64,000 nt of DNA from Agroathelia rolfsii (Eukaryota; Basidiomycota; Agaricomycetes; Amylocorticiales; Amylocorticiaceae), in assembly GCA_018343915.1 (NCBI GenBank), contig JABRWF010000006.1:1364001-1428000 (forward strand), in the 5' to 3' direction. Position 1 is the first letter of the stretch. Each line of letters begins with the position of its first letter. The notes beneath the pieces were generated by a model. That model was not told the DNA's origin, did not search any database, and saw only the letters and a program-made list of their open reading frames with translations. The translations under genes were made by a program, and so were the position numbers. Shown here in pieces: positions 1 to 10,591 of this stretch.

Positions 1-110
1 ACCCGTGCATTTCACGGACCAGGGAGAAGAGGAAAACAAACAACATCAATAAGGGAAGTGAGGAATCAAAACCTAGGCTTCCTTCAAGTTGGTCCGTGAA
101 ATGCACGGGT
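1..110. mobile_element. MITE-like 110-bp element, copy 1
   Basis: The first and last 20 bases are perfect inverted repeats (acccgtgcatttcacggacc and its complement). Each terminus is itself a small hairpin, CCGTG-cattt-CACGG. The interior is non-coding and A-rich on this strand. The same 110 bases occur with no mismatch, in reverse orientation, at 7543-7652. The left flank lies outside the window, so a target-site duplication cannot be tested. This fits a short non-autonomous inverted-repeat (foldback or MITE) element; the superfamily is not assigned. Confidence 0.75.
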
Positions 111-264
111 CACTGGTAGCATTACATAACACAAATTTTCCGTTTGACTACACCTGAACAAGATTAAACAGGGCTAATATGTTCAACACCCTTGTCGATG
201 TAAGGACTTATGACGTGAAGAATGCCTTGAATGAATGTCAATCGGATTATAGCGGATGTGACCG
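111..264. repeat. Arm flanking element copy 1, inverted partner of 7339-7542
   Basis: The 43 bases next to the element match the complement of the bases left of copy 2 exactly. Homology then continues at roughly 85% with indels up to about position 264, where the shared stretch gacgtgaagaatgccttgaa lies. A weaker direct match to 7653-7741 also exists. Together with the 110-bp element this makes inverted repeats of about 265-310 bp bracketing 7 kb of genes. Confidence 0.7.
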
Positions 265-1085
265 TAGAACCAATTTGGCTAATTCCCAGTCACTTTTTTT
301 CACATGATATTTGTCTTTAGCCTATCTATAAATACTAGTTACCACAAAAAGTAACGGCAGTGCGATTTGTGCGAATTTTTACCACTTCCCCATCGATTTT
401 CTTCAAACAAAAATTTGTACAACACAATATCAATGTGTTTTAGATTTCTATCATGTTAGATTTTAAAAAACATTTGACAGGAAATGTAAGAGGTGGGTAT
501 AAGCATATAGTGAGAATAGGGTTCAGATCAAGCTTTATAACGACGATATTTTTTGAAATGCAACTATTTTCCCCTTAAATTAAAAGGAAAGGACATGTGA
601 AGAAAAAAAAATCTTAGGGTGAGAGCAATGCGTTGACGTTACAAAAATAACCTCGTTCTGGATTAACAGCTTAGCACTTTATCAGGACATCATCAGGACC
701 TTATAAGACGCATTACAAGACCAATTCCAAATTCGCGATATCCAATCCTGTAAAAAATGATGTCTCTCAATATTTATAGATGCTCCAATTCACTCCGGCA
801 GGTAGGAGGGCTCAAACATGCGCTCTTCTTCACTATGCAAGAAGAATACAAACGACTTTGAAGACTTTTACTGGAATGTTGCAAAGGATACTCTAAATAT
901 TACTGATTAAGTTTCTGATGGATCAACTCGAACATCAAACTAATCAATATGTAACTCAGTACTCGGTAATCCCGCTATAGGGCATGTCGAACCAATTGCT
1001 CATGCACTTGGTATATACTTATCAACAACAGCCACCATGACATTGTTGTTTCTATATTGTATTCACAGCAGGTCTGTATCAATGA
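265..1085. other. Intergenic, no gene seen
   Basis: AT-rich stretch between the repeat arm and the 3' end of the first SDR gene. No coding exon, tRNA or recognisable repeat is visible. Confidence 0.5.
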
Positions 1086-2171
1086 TTACCATGGTGCAGT
1101 ATCGCCCTCTACAGTATTAAATGCCGGGCCGTCTGCGAGTCTTGTGGCAGCATCAACCTGGGGTAATATTCCAGCCACAGCTTCGTCTATAGTCCTCACG
1201 TTGAGCACTTTGAAATCGGAGTTCAGTTTCGACCGAACCAGAGCGGCTAAAATGTTTTGAGGACTTAATTTCATTGAAAAAAGAAAGATGAGTGAGTGAA
1301 GTATTACCCATATCGGTTTCTACACCTCCAGGGCAGATGGGAAAGACGACTAAGTAAATTAGGTTTTGATCAGTACATGCGTAAGAATACGGGAGATAGT
1401 GAGGAAATATAATACTTACTCAGCCCATCATTCTCGTAGTGAAGTTTGCGTGCAAGGAAGTTCGCCGCCGCTTTGCTCGCTCCGTAAGCCAGGATATCCA
1501 TGGGGTACGTAGGCCCAATAGTAATGCTGCCTGCCCTAGATGATATGAGCACAAACTTAGGCGATGGTGTGCTCGCTTTCAGGAGAGGATAAGTCGCCTG
1601 GAACAGGATCAAGGGTCCGACGACGTTTATCTATCGGATGTGGGGAAACAATGTTAGAAGCATTGACACTTCATTTGTGATGCGCAGGGATATGGCTAGG
1701 CACTTGTAAGCTTACCTCATAGTGATCACTCATCTCCTGAGCTGGGGTTTCCAGGGTTGACCCATAATAGTTATTGATAGCTTGTAACTCCATCAGTATT
1801 TCTTGGGGAAACTAAAATATACAGCATGCATAAGGATCTCACCGGCGTTAGCGATAACAACATCTAATCTCCCAGTTTTAGCTTTGATTTCTTCAACAGC
1901 AGCCTTATTTCCGGTTTCATCGGCAGATATCAGCTTGACTATATGCAGCTTCTTGGGAAACTCCTTTGCGAGTGCTTGAAGTTCTGTCGCGCTGCCGGGA
2001 TTACGAGCGCCAGCAAATACAACTACATCGTCACGCTTAAGAAGGGCTTTCACAAATCCGAGTCCTAAAGAAAGTGACGATGATGTTTAAATCCAGTGCA
2101 TACAGTATGATTCTTATGCACATACCAATACCACGGTTGGCACCGGAAATCAAGTATACGGTGGGAGACAT
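1086..2171 (-). CDS. Short-chain dehydrogenase/reductase, copy 1
   Basis: Classical SDR oxidoreductase using NAD(P)(H) on an unknown carbonyl or alcohol substrate. Six exons: 2171-2126, 2064-1843, 1780-1716, 1630-1420, 1349-1308 and 1246-1086, giving about 248 aa, the usual classical SDR length. The Rossmann motif GANRGIG is at residues 10-16, the catalytic motif YGASK at 160-164 and the serine in LISSR just before it. The first five exons have exactly the same lengths as in the second SDR at 7997-9084, so the two are paralogues in opposite orientation. In this copy the NNAG-type motif reads IANAA, because the exon 2/3 junction makes GCT instead of GGT. The last intron needs the acceptor at 1247 to stay open; the nearer one runs into a stop. 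No signal peptide is seen. Confidence 0.85.
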
Positions 2172-2657
2172 GTCTCAAGGTCCGAGCTTGTAGTGTTAGT
2201 AGTCGAGAATATATGGGTTGTATACTTCGCTGCCTATGTGCTCCTGTTTTTAAACAATTTCCCATTTTCCAGTACCGGGAATCGAAAGCCAGAGTGACAC
2301 ATGAGGATGACGCCCTTGATGACACGAGATGAATATTGTTTGCTGACTGATACATAAGAGGATCACGATCCGGACACTAAATTGTTTGATTGCTAAGTGC
2401 TGCAGGTGAGATTCGTATTTGTAAGCACACCGCTCCGCTAATCCCCTTATGGGGTGGATTCGGCAGTTGTAGATAAAATTTGGTTTTGGTAGTGCACACG
2501 AGCATGCTCAATGACTCATAAAGTCATGTTAATGGTGACGGTCCGCTTTGATCGAAAGAGCAGGGCAATTAGCGATCAACATGCTATTCGGAACAGTCAA
2601 AGGTGGATAAGGTACATTATAACAATTAGTCAATTAAACATCCCGAGACCTGTACTA
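2172..2657. other. Intergenic between SDR1 and the RING gene
   Basis: Holds the 5' flank of the first SDR and the 3' flank of the next minus-strand gene. No further gene is seen. Confidence 0.5.
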
Positions 2658-4212
2658 TCAACGACGCGCCGCAGGTTGGAATGGTATCCGTGCCCTTCCA
2701 GGCAGAACTGATGGCAGAGCCTGCAAACTTGGTTGGGATCTAAATCGAGAGCTTGTCTGAGGATTGACTGGCTGCATCTGCGAGACGGGTCGTGAAGGGG
2801 GGTTAAAACGTCGCGTGGAGGCGGAAGATGGTGTTAATGGCTGTATAGAGGGCGCGGAAACGGGAATTGAATGTGTTTGCCTCGGCGGAGGAGCAAGAAC
2901 TGAGGCGTTCTGTAGAGCTTCCGGTCGTAGTGGTTGTTCAAGCGGTTTTAATTGGCGAGACGAGCCCGCCGCGAAATTTGAGTCGCGGGGTGATTGCTTG
3001 TGACCCTGTGATCCTATTGAAGGTGTTGGAAGCGAGCGGGGTATATTCGGACGATTGACAATAGGAAGTGATGGTGGGGGCATGTCATTATCTTGATTAA
3101 GACTACGTTCTTGAGCCCGCCGTATTGGGTGCGTTTGCGCATGACTGAGCAACTGCCCGACGGGTTGGGGGCTAGGAAGAGGGCTGTATGCGTACTGACT
3201 AGGATGATAGTGAATTTTGTAAGATCAACTAAAAGAACGAAAAATACCGTATTTGCATAGGCGTAGTTGGGCTATCACTATTTCCCGTAGTGGAGTAATG
3301 ATAGTTTTCAGACGCTCGTTTCTGAGGTGTCGACAGACGAGGAGCTTTCTGTGTCACAGGAATGGTCAATCGATCGGGTTTGGATGGAGTGATAACCCTA
3401 AGTGGACTGAAACGAGATAAAATTAATATGATCTTATGGTCATTACCAGAAGGCTTCCAAATACCTGCTGGCATCTGTCAAGGCCCGTTTCCCGTTCACA
3501 TTTGGAACAGGAGAGGGTTCGTCACGCGAAACGTATCTTGAGAATTGATGGTTTTGACCGGTATTAGCTCGCAATGCTTGGATTTCACTGAAGACAGTAT
3601 TCAGTTCTCCTGTCACCGTGTTGAGGGTTTGGGATACTTCTGGAATATCTCAATTTCTTTTCTTTGAGCTCGGATGGTGGCTTGGTATTTAGCGAGTTGA
3701 GAGCGATAATATCGGACATTAGAGGCCATGAGATCTTGTTGAAACTAATAACAGATCATGTGAGGGCGAGGAAAAGAGTCATTAACTAGTGATTACTTTG
3801 AGAGCCGCAACAGTGGACTCCAGTGTATCGGGAATTGAGTGAAACCAGATAGCCATCGGATTACCGAGCTAGAAGGCAGAATCAAAGGTCGCATGTAAAA
3901 AAAGATGTTGTGCATTGACGGCCTACGTCGCGTTGAAGAGCCGTCAATTGGATTCTCTGAGCCCCGCATACCGTGCAGCTCTGATCCGGGCCTACAGTAA
4001 CGCAATCAAAAGACAGTCCGTACATGCGCATTACCGTGAACTGCGATCGTACTAAGGTCATTGTTGCATACGATGTGACCACATTCCGTTAGCCAGAAAG
4101 GAACAGAGGGAGCTGCACTAGGTCTCGCTTGAAATGGCTGATGGCAACGAGCACAACAGATAAATTCCCAGAAGTCAAAAGTATTATTTTGATCGGTAAA
4201 TGATACAGACAT
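2658..4212 (-). CDS. HEI10/Zip3-like meiotic RING protein
   Basis: Predicted SUMO/ubiquitin E3 of the Zip3-RNF212-HEI10 class, which marks crossover sites on meiotic chromosomes. Seven exons: 4212-4053, 3991-3927, 3868-3797, 3744-3638, 3587-3465, 3406-3248 and 3198-2658, about 408 aa. An N-terminal C3HC-type RING is read across exons 1-2: CARCHQPF, CGHIVC, then PDQSCTVC. The first intron falls between the RING cysteine pairs, and only the donor at 4052 gives the expected short spacing. A charged, probably coiled-coil segment (about residues 95-150) follows, then a Ser/Pro/Arg-rich tail of about 230 residues. RING, coiled coil and Ser-rich tail is the known layout of this class. It shares a 238-bp divergent promoter with the LEA-2 gene. 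The UBC9 SUMO E2 gene lies 6 kb away. The subclass (HEI10 or Zip3/RNF212) is an inference. Confidence 0.7.
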
Positions 4213-4450
4213 GGTGGCGGCGTGAGGAGAGTGCAGCAACAAGCGGAGTCCGAAAGATGCATCAGTCGCCGACCGCAGCAACTGATTACAGTAAGCGTCA
4301 TCGCCTCGCCTACGCACAGGTCTCCACTTCCGCTCAAACCTGCTGCAGCTGCAGCTCTCTCCTACATACACCCACCATCTCTGCCGTTGATCCAGGCTGA
4401 TCCGGCTATAGCACATAATCCAGAGCAAACAAAAAAAACGACGACTCATT
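4213..4450. promoter_or_regulatory. Shared divergent promoter, RING gene / LEA-2 gene
   Basis: Only 238 bp separate two outward-facing start codons. A pyrimidine/CA-rich stretch lies on the plus side, and no clear TATA box is visible. The arrangement is seen; co-regulation is inference. Confidence 0.5.
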
Positions 4451-5761
4451 ATGGCCACATATCGAGATCCTTATTCTGGACACTCAGGCTACCAGCACAA
4501 CAACTATGACGATGGCCCTGGTTTCGATCCTTACTACACCAATCCAGGACAGCATGAGCAGGCTCCATATGTAAATAACAACTTCGATCCTTACCAAGAC
4601 AATGGGGGTTATAGGGATGAACCAGCCGCTCCTTTCCCGCCCCCAAAGGAATCCAGTGGCACTTTGTATGACGAATCTGCTCTACCGAGAAGTCGCACTG
4701 CGTTGGTTGACTATCTAGACATCTTCGATTTGCTCCTGACAAATAACAATACTATAGTACCGCCAAAGAGATGCAATTATGGCGCCACGAAAATCGAGGG
4801 AACCTTTGGGTGAAGGTAGGTCTCATCTTGTCCCGTTTGAAATCCGTTGAATTGACAAGCTATCCAGGGCGGTAGAGGGCGTTGTATTGGAAGATTTTGC
4901 TGCTGCTCACTCATGACTGCCGTCTTTCTCGTTGTCAGCATACTTTTGACCCTGGTTCTTGTATGTACACAATCCGCCTATGATTACTGCTTACTTACCC
5001 AGATCTATTGCAGTTCCTCCGTCCTCCTAACATCCTTATTTCTGGTGTCGGTGCTCCACCCAGTGGCGCTGAGGTAATTATTTAAAACCTTTTTTTTGTT
5101 CATCTACAAGTATTGACATATGACAGGTTACGAAAACCAACGACGCTGTGTCGATCAACTTAGGCGTTAATATTTCGTATGTGATAAAATATAGATGATT
5201 CAATAAATCCACTAAATGTCAAGCGGCTTATAGTGTTGCGAATCCTAATTATTTATCAGCCAATTTCAAGAATATTAATGCTCAGGTTAGAGTTGCTTCG
5301 GAGGAATAAATAAAAATTGATATCCAACTATTACTATTATCTCTAGATTTTCTACCCCATAAACAATACTCTTGTAGGCAACGGAACGCTGGATAATATC
5401 GTCATCTCATCCCACGCTACCACCAATTTCACGTTCCCATTTGCCATCGCTATTAGCGATTCGCTTACTAGCGATGGCGAGATTTTACTTGACCTTGCCC
5501 AAAAATGCGGCATCATCGGTAGTTCGAAGCAAGACATCACCGTCAAGTACAACCTCGCTGTTAGTACATGTTGTTCAACGTTTGAAATTATACTTATTAT
5601 ATTTTTTGTAGCTCGGTATACGTGTTTTGGGTATTACCATTACCCCCGTCATTAGTAACAGCATTAGCTTCGCCTGCCCTTTGACATCCTCTGACCTTGA
5701 AGGTATTTTGGGAAGTTCCGGCCTTTCTGGCCTTGGGAGTTTACTAGGCGGATCTTCCTGA
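4451..5761 (+). CDS. LEA-2 (WHy-type) domain membrane protein
   Basis: Eight exons: 4451-4701, 4758-4815, 4868-4960, 5014-5073, 5127-5176, 5234-5285, 5347-5559 and 5612-5761, about 308 aa. The N-terminal ~85 residues are Tyr/Asp/Asn/Gly/Pro-rich and disordered. A basic/Cys patch follows (GGRGRCIGRFCCCSLM), then one transmembrane helix (about residues 115-137). The rest is a beta-rich extracytosolic domain with NPN and N-glycosylation sites, like the LEA_2 domains of many fungal single-pass proteins. The C-terminus is Gly/Ser/Leu-rich. The family is linked to endomembranes (vacuole/tonoplast); the exact role here is unknown. The fold assignment rests on layout and the RGN-LWVKG-basic-CCC-TM pattern, not on a search. 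Confidence 0.65.
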
Positions 5762-5921
5762 CAACTACGAGATTTCATACTCAGAATTCCTTGATTTTAT
5801 CCTACTGACGGACCTTTTGATGGACTTATTATTTCAACGGACTACGTAATTCGTATTTCTCTGACGATCAAATGCACCAAGTAGTATGCTAGTTAAAATT
5901 ATCTGATCTTGAATAACAAGC

Positions 5922-6970
5922 CTATTCCCCATTACGCCATTGCTCCTTGTTCTTCTCCAAGAATTCACTAATCGTTATCTTGCCAAGCACGACCTGGACA
6001 TCTCTCTGACTCTCCCACTCGTCAATCGAAACGCCCTTTTCTTTTGACCACCTCTCCTCGCCGCCCTGATCAATAGGTGCCTCTACCATTGTCATCAACT
6101 GTGCTACTTCGTCATCCGACCCGTAAACTTCTTTGTAACGCTTGTATAGCTCATCACTGGTCAGCTTCTTATGAGTGATTTTGCGGCCTAGAATCTCCGT
6201 TAGACGTGCGGCGACCTAGTGAGTAGATGTGTAACTCTCAGCATTTAGATTGCAGCAAGTTTGGGGCGTATCACATACCTCGTCATAGCTCAACACTTCT
6301 CTCCCAATGAGTACATGTTCGGCGTTGTGACTCTTTTCATCTGTGAGTCCTCTGAACGCCACTTCGGCAATGTCATCTGCCGAGATCCAGGGTATGCGTC
6401 CATGATTTGTGGAGGAGTAAATGACGGAGTCCCGAGCAATTTCAGGGCGGCGTATGTCATCCAACAAATTCTCTGTATGATTTACGATGTTAAGGTAATG
6501 TTTATTGCTATGCAATGATGTATATAATACTTACCCATGAACCAAGTCGGCCTCAGCGTACAGAACTCTAGGCCCAAGCTTGCAACATAATCTTGCAGAT
6601 GTGCAGGTACATAGCCCCCAGAGCCTATGCCAGTAGAAGTCATCAGAACGAATCTCTTTACCTGATGCTTTCCACTGGCGAAGTCTACGAATGATTTCAT
6701 GAGAGCGAGGGAGTGGGCTGGACTGGCATGCGACACGAGGTAGGCGGCTTGTATAGGATTATTATCTGCCGCCGCGAGCGTGAATGGCTCCTCCCATGTC
6801 TTATCGTCCAGCCAGTCAAAGCTGACGCCTTGGAAAGGCTTAGGGACCTTGCTGGCGGAGCGAGATGCAATGAGAGGTTTGTGAGAGGGATGAGCTTTAG
6901 AACTATCCAAGAGGAATTGAGCGATGCGGCTGGAAGTCTTGCCAGTTCCACCAGTCAGAAGAATCGTCAT
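5922..6970 (-). CDS. NmrA/EasG-like NAD(P)-binding protein
   Basis: Three exons: 6970-6535, 6472-6279 and 6215-5922, about 307 aa, typical for the family. The N-terminus MTILLTGGTGKTSSRIA is the extended Rossmann motif of atypical SDRs of the NmrA/festuclavine-dehydrogenase (EasG, FgaFS) type. Next come STGIG, the segment LRPTWFMEN and WISADDIAEVAF, all usual for this family. Enzymes of this type reduce imines or enones, and others sense redox state; the substrate here is unknown. It lies between two SDR genes inside the repeat-bracketed segment, so a small oxidoreductase group is possible but not shown. The ATG at 6970 was chosen because the glycine motif starts right after it. Confidence 0.75.
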
Positions 6971-7338
6971 TGCTGAGGAATATAATGCTGCGAGGTTAGT
7001 TGTGTTGTTTGCATGATTACAGCTTTGAGGGCGCATATATACTACTCGGGCCATGTGGGTTTGCCGGCAGATGTGGATTAGGCATGATACATCATGTGTG
7101 CTATTAAATTATCCGTTGAACTGCGGAAAGGCGCAGATGTGGGCTGAATCCGTGTATCGCTCAGGCCAAAATGAAACAAGGAATTGCACCACGCACAACT
7201 GGTTAGGCTATCCGTCCCGTTTTTCCTAGCTTACAAAGGCCCTAACAACCCCTGTTTCTGGGAACATGTTACCCCAGCTCATCCTGACTGTTCCATGATT
7301 ATTCAGCTAGTTCATTCTGTGATTATTTCTGTGATTAC
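6971..7338. other. Intergenic, NmrA-like promoter side
   Basis: Upstream flank of the NmrA-like gene running into the repeat arm. No supported gene; a short open frame across 7184-7531 overlaps the repeat and begins away from any conserved motif. Confidence 0.45.
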
Positions 7339-7542
7339 CGGTCACATCCGTTACAATCCGATTGACATTCATTCAAGGCACTCTTCACGTCACAAGTTCA
7401 CACATCGCAGCGTTGGACAAATCGGACGTCACAGACCACCCTTGGCCAACACTGCGGACAAGGGCCTTGAACATATTAGCCCCATTCAATCCTGTCCAGG
7501 TGTAGTCAAACGGAAAATTTGTGTTATGTAATGCTACCAGTG
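7339..7542. repeat. Arm flanking element copy 2 (left side)
   Basis: Inverted counterpart of 111-264. It is identical over the 43 bases touching the element and carries about 70 extra bases near 7390-7450. The 87 or so bases nearest the element also mirror those on its right side, so the element sits in the middle of a larger imperfect palindrome. Confidence 0.7.
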
Positions 7543-7652
7543 ACCCGTGCATTTCACGGACCAACTTGAAGGAAGCCTAGGTTTTGATTCCTCACTTCCC
7601 TTATTGATGTTGTTTGTTTTCCTCTTCTCCCTGGTCCGTGAAATGCACGGGT
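7543..7652. mobile_element. MITE-like 110-bp element, copy 2 (inverted)
   Basis: Exact reverse complement of 1-110, with the same 20-bp terminal inverted repeats. Left flank ...ccagtg, right flank cgctgc...: no direct target-site duplication is visible. The flanks are instead complementary to each other. Confidence 0.75.
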
Positions 7653-7741
7653 CGCTGCTAGTTTTTACGTAAGACAATTTTTCGTCTGACTACACCTGAA
7701 CAGGATTGAATGGGGCTAATATGTTTAACGTCCTTGTACAT
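7653..7741. repeat. Diverged third arm, right of element copy 2
   Basis: About 75-80% similar, in direct orientation, to 111-200 and therefore inverted relative to 7456-7542. Shared blocks include ctgactacacctgaaca and ggggctaatatgtt. It ends about 255 bp before the second SDR start codon. Confidence 0.6.
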
Positions 7742-7934
7742 GCTCAAGTACGGATAACCAACAAAACATTACGGACTGAGGACTCCTCCCTAGGAGTAAA
7801 TTAGTAACAAGAAATGACATTGAATTCAGCCAAATCGATAGGATCCAAACCGTTAGGAACCCTGTGGATTTGTTATCAATCATCGGTAATGGCATCAGAA
7901 ACATTTAAAAGCAAGACAAGTAGCGGTTGCAGAG

Positions 7935-7941
7935 TATATAC
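7935..7941 (+). promoter_or_regulatory. Possible TATA box of SDR2
   Basis: The sequence gtatata lies 56-62 bp before the start codon of the second SDR, where a fungal TATA element could sit. Evidence is position and sequence only. Confidence 0.3.
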
Positions 7942-7996
7942 CGATACATTCCCTCATTCTCAGCTACTCCTGAGCTATTGATTCAAAGATTGAGAC

Positions 7997-9084
7997 ATGT
8001 CTCCTATTGTCTATTTGATCTCTGGTGCTAATCGTGGTCTCGGTATGTCTCAGTCACTAAAATTATCATGTGTAAACCGGACTCAGAAATGTTCCTTTTT
8101 CCTTTAGGACTTGGATTTGTGAAAGTTCTTCTTAGGCGTGATAATGTGATCATATTCGCCGGCGCTCGCAACCCTAGCAGTGCGACAGAGCTTCAGGCAC
8201 TCGCAAAGGAATTTCCCGAGAAATTACATATAGTCAAGTTGAATTCCGCTGACGAAGCTGGGAACAAGGCAGCTGTTGAAGAAGTCAAAGCCAAAGCTGG
8301 AAGATTGGATGTTGTTATTGCTAACGCTGGTAAGGTCTTCTGTACTTTTGTAATGCCTTGAGTCTCTTCAGAAATACTTATGGGAATTATAGGTATCAAT
8401 AAATATTATGGCTTAGGTCTGGAAACACCAGCTCAGGAGATGAAGGATCATTATGAGGTGAGATTACAACCCAGAGTGCACAGTTGTGACAGTGCGTATT
8501 AAATCAACCGTTTTGACATACCATTTTCTGCGCACATCCACTGGCAGGTCAATGTAATTGGTCCCTTGGTTTTGTTCCAGGCAACCTATCCTCTCCTCAA
8601 AGCCAGCACGAACTCGCCCAAATTTGTACTTATATCTTCTAGAACGGGCAGTATCACCAATGGGGCTGTATATCCCTGGGGTATTTTGACTTACGGAGCG
8701 AGCAAGGCAGCAGCGAACTATCTCGCGCGCAAGCTTCACTTCGAGAACGATGGCCTGAGTGAGTGTTAACCGTTAATTTTTATATCGAGTGCATATGATG
8801 TTGACTAATTGAATTATTCAGTTGTCTTTCCTATTTGTCCTGGAGGTGTAGGAACGGATATGTGTAAGGCCTTGCTTTCTAATCGAATTCTGCATAAAAC
8901 TGAAAATTAGAAATCGAAAACCTCAGCCGGATGGTTTCTGTCAAAGGCAAACCCTGAATTTTCAGTGCCGATGTTGACTGGGGATGAAGCTGCGGCTAGA
9001 ATACTATCTCAGGTTGATACTGCCGTGCGGCCGGCAGATGGCCCAGTATTTAATACTATAGATGGCCAAGCAGAACCATGGTAA
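7997..9084 (+). CDS. Short-chain dehydrogenase/reductase, copy 2
   Basis: Six exons: 7997-8042, 8108-8329, 8393-8457, 8548-8758, 8822-8863 and 8927-9084, about 247 aa. Same reaction class as the copy at 1086-2171 (NAD(P)-dependent oxidoreductase, substrate unknown). Motifs: SGANRGLG at the N-terminus, intact IANAG, then LISSRTG and YGASKAAAN as catalytic Ser-Tyr-Lys. Exons 1-5 match the paralogue in length (46, 222, 65, 211 and 42 bp). The last intron uses the acceptor at 8926; a nearer AG at 8910 would give an immediate stop. The gene starts 345 bp from the repeat element. The two copies point away from each other, as expected for an inverted duplication or two insertions around the intervening genes. 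Confidence 0.85.
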
Positions 9085-9558
9085 TCGCAAATATTCAAGA
9101 GTCAAAGGCCTTGTATGTAGTACCATGTTTATGTGTAGATCAAATGATACGTAGAACCAATACTAGTAGCTTTCGTGATTACTGTTGCGGAGACTAGCAA
9201 ATGTTGACAGACAGACAGAAATCTATTTATTTATGGCGGTATTGTCGGGCCTGAAGTGCCAATGTTACTAGTCCTTCGTGCATATACAGATCTACATGGT
9301 GTTTTTGGGCGTGGAGCGATTATAGAGGGGAGAACGAGTGCCCTGCGACAGGGTGAGCCCGGAGACTGAGTAGTTGAGTCACGTGAACGTCGGCTTATGA
9401 CATTCAATTTCTTCAAAAGGTTTGAATCCGAATCTCAACTTCAGCTTTGCACACATCATTGACCAAGGATCATCACGACGTGAGGTCATATCAAAACCCA
9501 TCTGCATCCCCCTAGGCTCCAAAGGAAATCTTGCATTTACTCCATCTGATACGTAAAC
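9085..9558. other. Intergenic SDR2 / SNU13
   Basis: 3' flank of the second SDR and promoter of SNU13. Nothing else recognised. Confidence 0.5.
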
Positions 9559-10193
9559 ATGGCTGAAGAAGAACGCGGAAAGGCTTACCCTCTTGCCGAG
9601 GCTGAATTGACCAACTCCGTTAGTCGCAATCTCTTTGCGCTCATATGATGGCAGAGCGGAGCTGACCAATGTTCCAAATACTTTCTGGCTTTCTGCTCAT
9701 TATTTGAATGCTTCTGATCCTTGCTAGATCTTGGAGTTGGTTCAACAGGCTATGCTTTACAAGCAGGTGAAAAAAGGTGCCAACGAAGGTATGGGTCTTC
9801 TACGGTGCTTTTTTTTTCTTCGTCGTTAGCTCACTTGTGCTTTGTTAAATCAAACCCAAAAAGCCACCAAGACGCTCAATCGTGGTATCGCAGAAATAAT
9901 TGTCTTGACTGCTGACACCGAGCCGTTGGAAATTTTGTTGCACCTCCCTCTTCTTTGCGAAGAGAAGGTATGTATCTCATAACCTCAAATAGCTTCACCC
10001 TTGTGTGATTCTCACATCATTCTGCTTCTCTTAGAATGTGCCATACATCTTCGTGCCATCTAAGGCTGCGCTGGGCCGTGCCTGTGGCGTATCTAGGCCC
10101 GTTATTGCTGCGAGCATCACGACCAACGAGACAAGGGAGCTGCAGAGCCAGATCCAAACTATCAAACTCCAGATTGAGAAGAAGCTCATCTGA
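9559..10193 (+). CDS. SNU13: U4/U6.U5 snRNP and box C/D snoRNP protein Snu13 (L7Ae family)
   Basis: Kink-turn RNA-binding protein of the 15.5K/NHP2L1 type. It binds the U4 5' stem-loop in the spliceosome and box C/D snoRNAs in the nucleolus. Four exons: 9559-9618, 9728-9788, 9864-9967 and 10035-10193, 127 aa, the standard size. Signature stretches are [31 protein letters not shown] and [20 protein letters not shown], the L7Ae core. It converges with UBC9, with about 400 bp between the stops. Confidence 0.95.
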
Positions 10194-10591
10194 TTGTATT
10201 CCTTTCACCTCTTGCACAGTTTCCGCTGGCTTGTGTTGGCTGCTGAAAAGACGGGAAAAAATAGCATCCAAGTCTATGTAACTCATTTCCATTCATGCTG
10301 CTGCTTCCTCATTTTCCTTTCTCGCCTTCTATTGCCTCCCTCATTGCCTTATGAGCTAAGCAGTACAGATACAAGTGTAAATAAGAGAAAGGTCTTTGAC
10401 TAGTGAATTCTGATGTACAAAAAATGCAAGTATATATTGAGCAAACCAAGAGAAAGAGAAAGTTAGACAAAGCATTAGCCCGCAGGAAAGTACAAATGGA
10501 AGGGCGATGTGGTTAGGCCATTGGAAAAAAGGAGAGAGGAGACGGGGGGGGAAACAACTTCGAAAATACAACAGATTCCCCCTTGCTGTTC
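10194..10591. other. Convergent intergenic, SNU13 / UBC9 3' ends
   Basis: Contains the 3' untranslated regions of two convergent genes. No further gene or clear terminator motif. Confidence 0.5.

Noticed and set aside
6971..7054. Longer N-terminus for the NmrA-like protein
   Set aside because: The in-frame extension precedes the Rossmann start MTILLTGG and is not conserved in the family.
7184..7531. 115-codon + frame left of element copy 2
   Set aside because: Overlaps the repeat arm; amino acid make-up and splice context do not support a gene.
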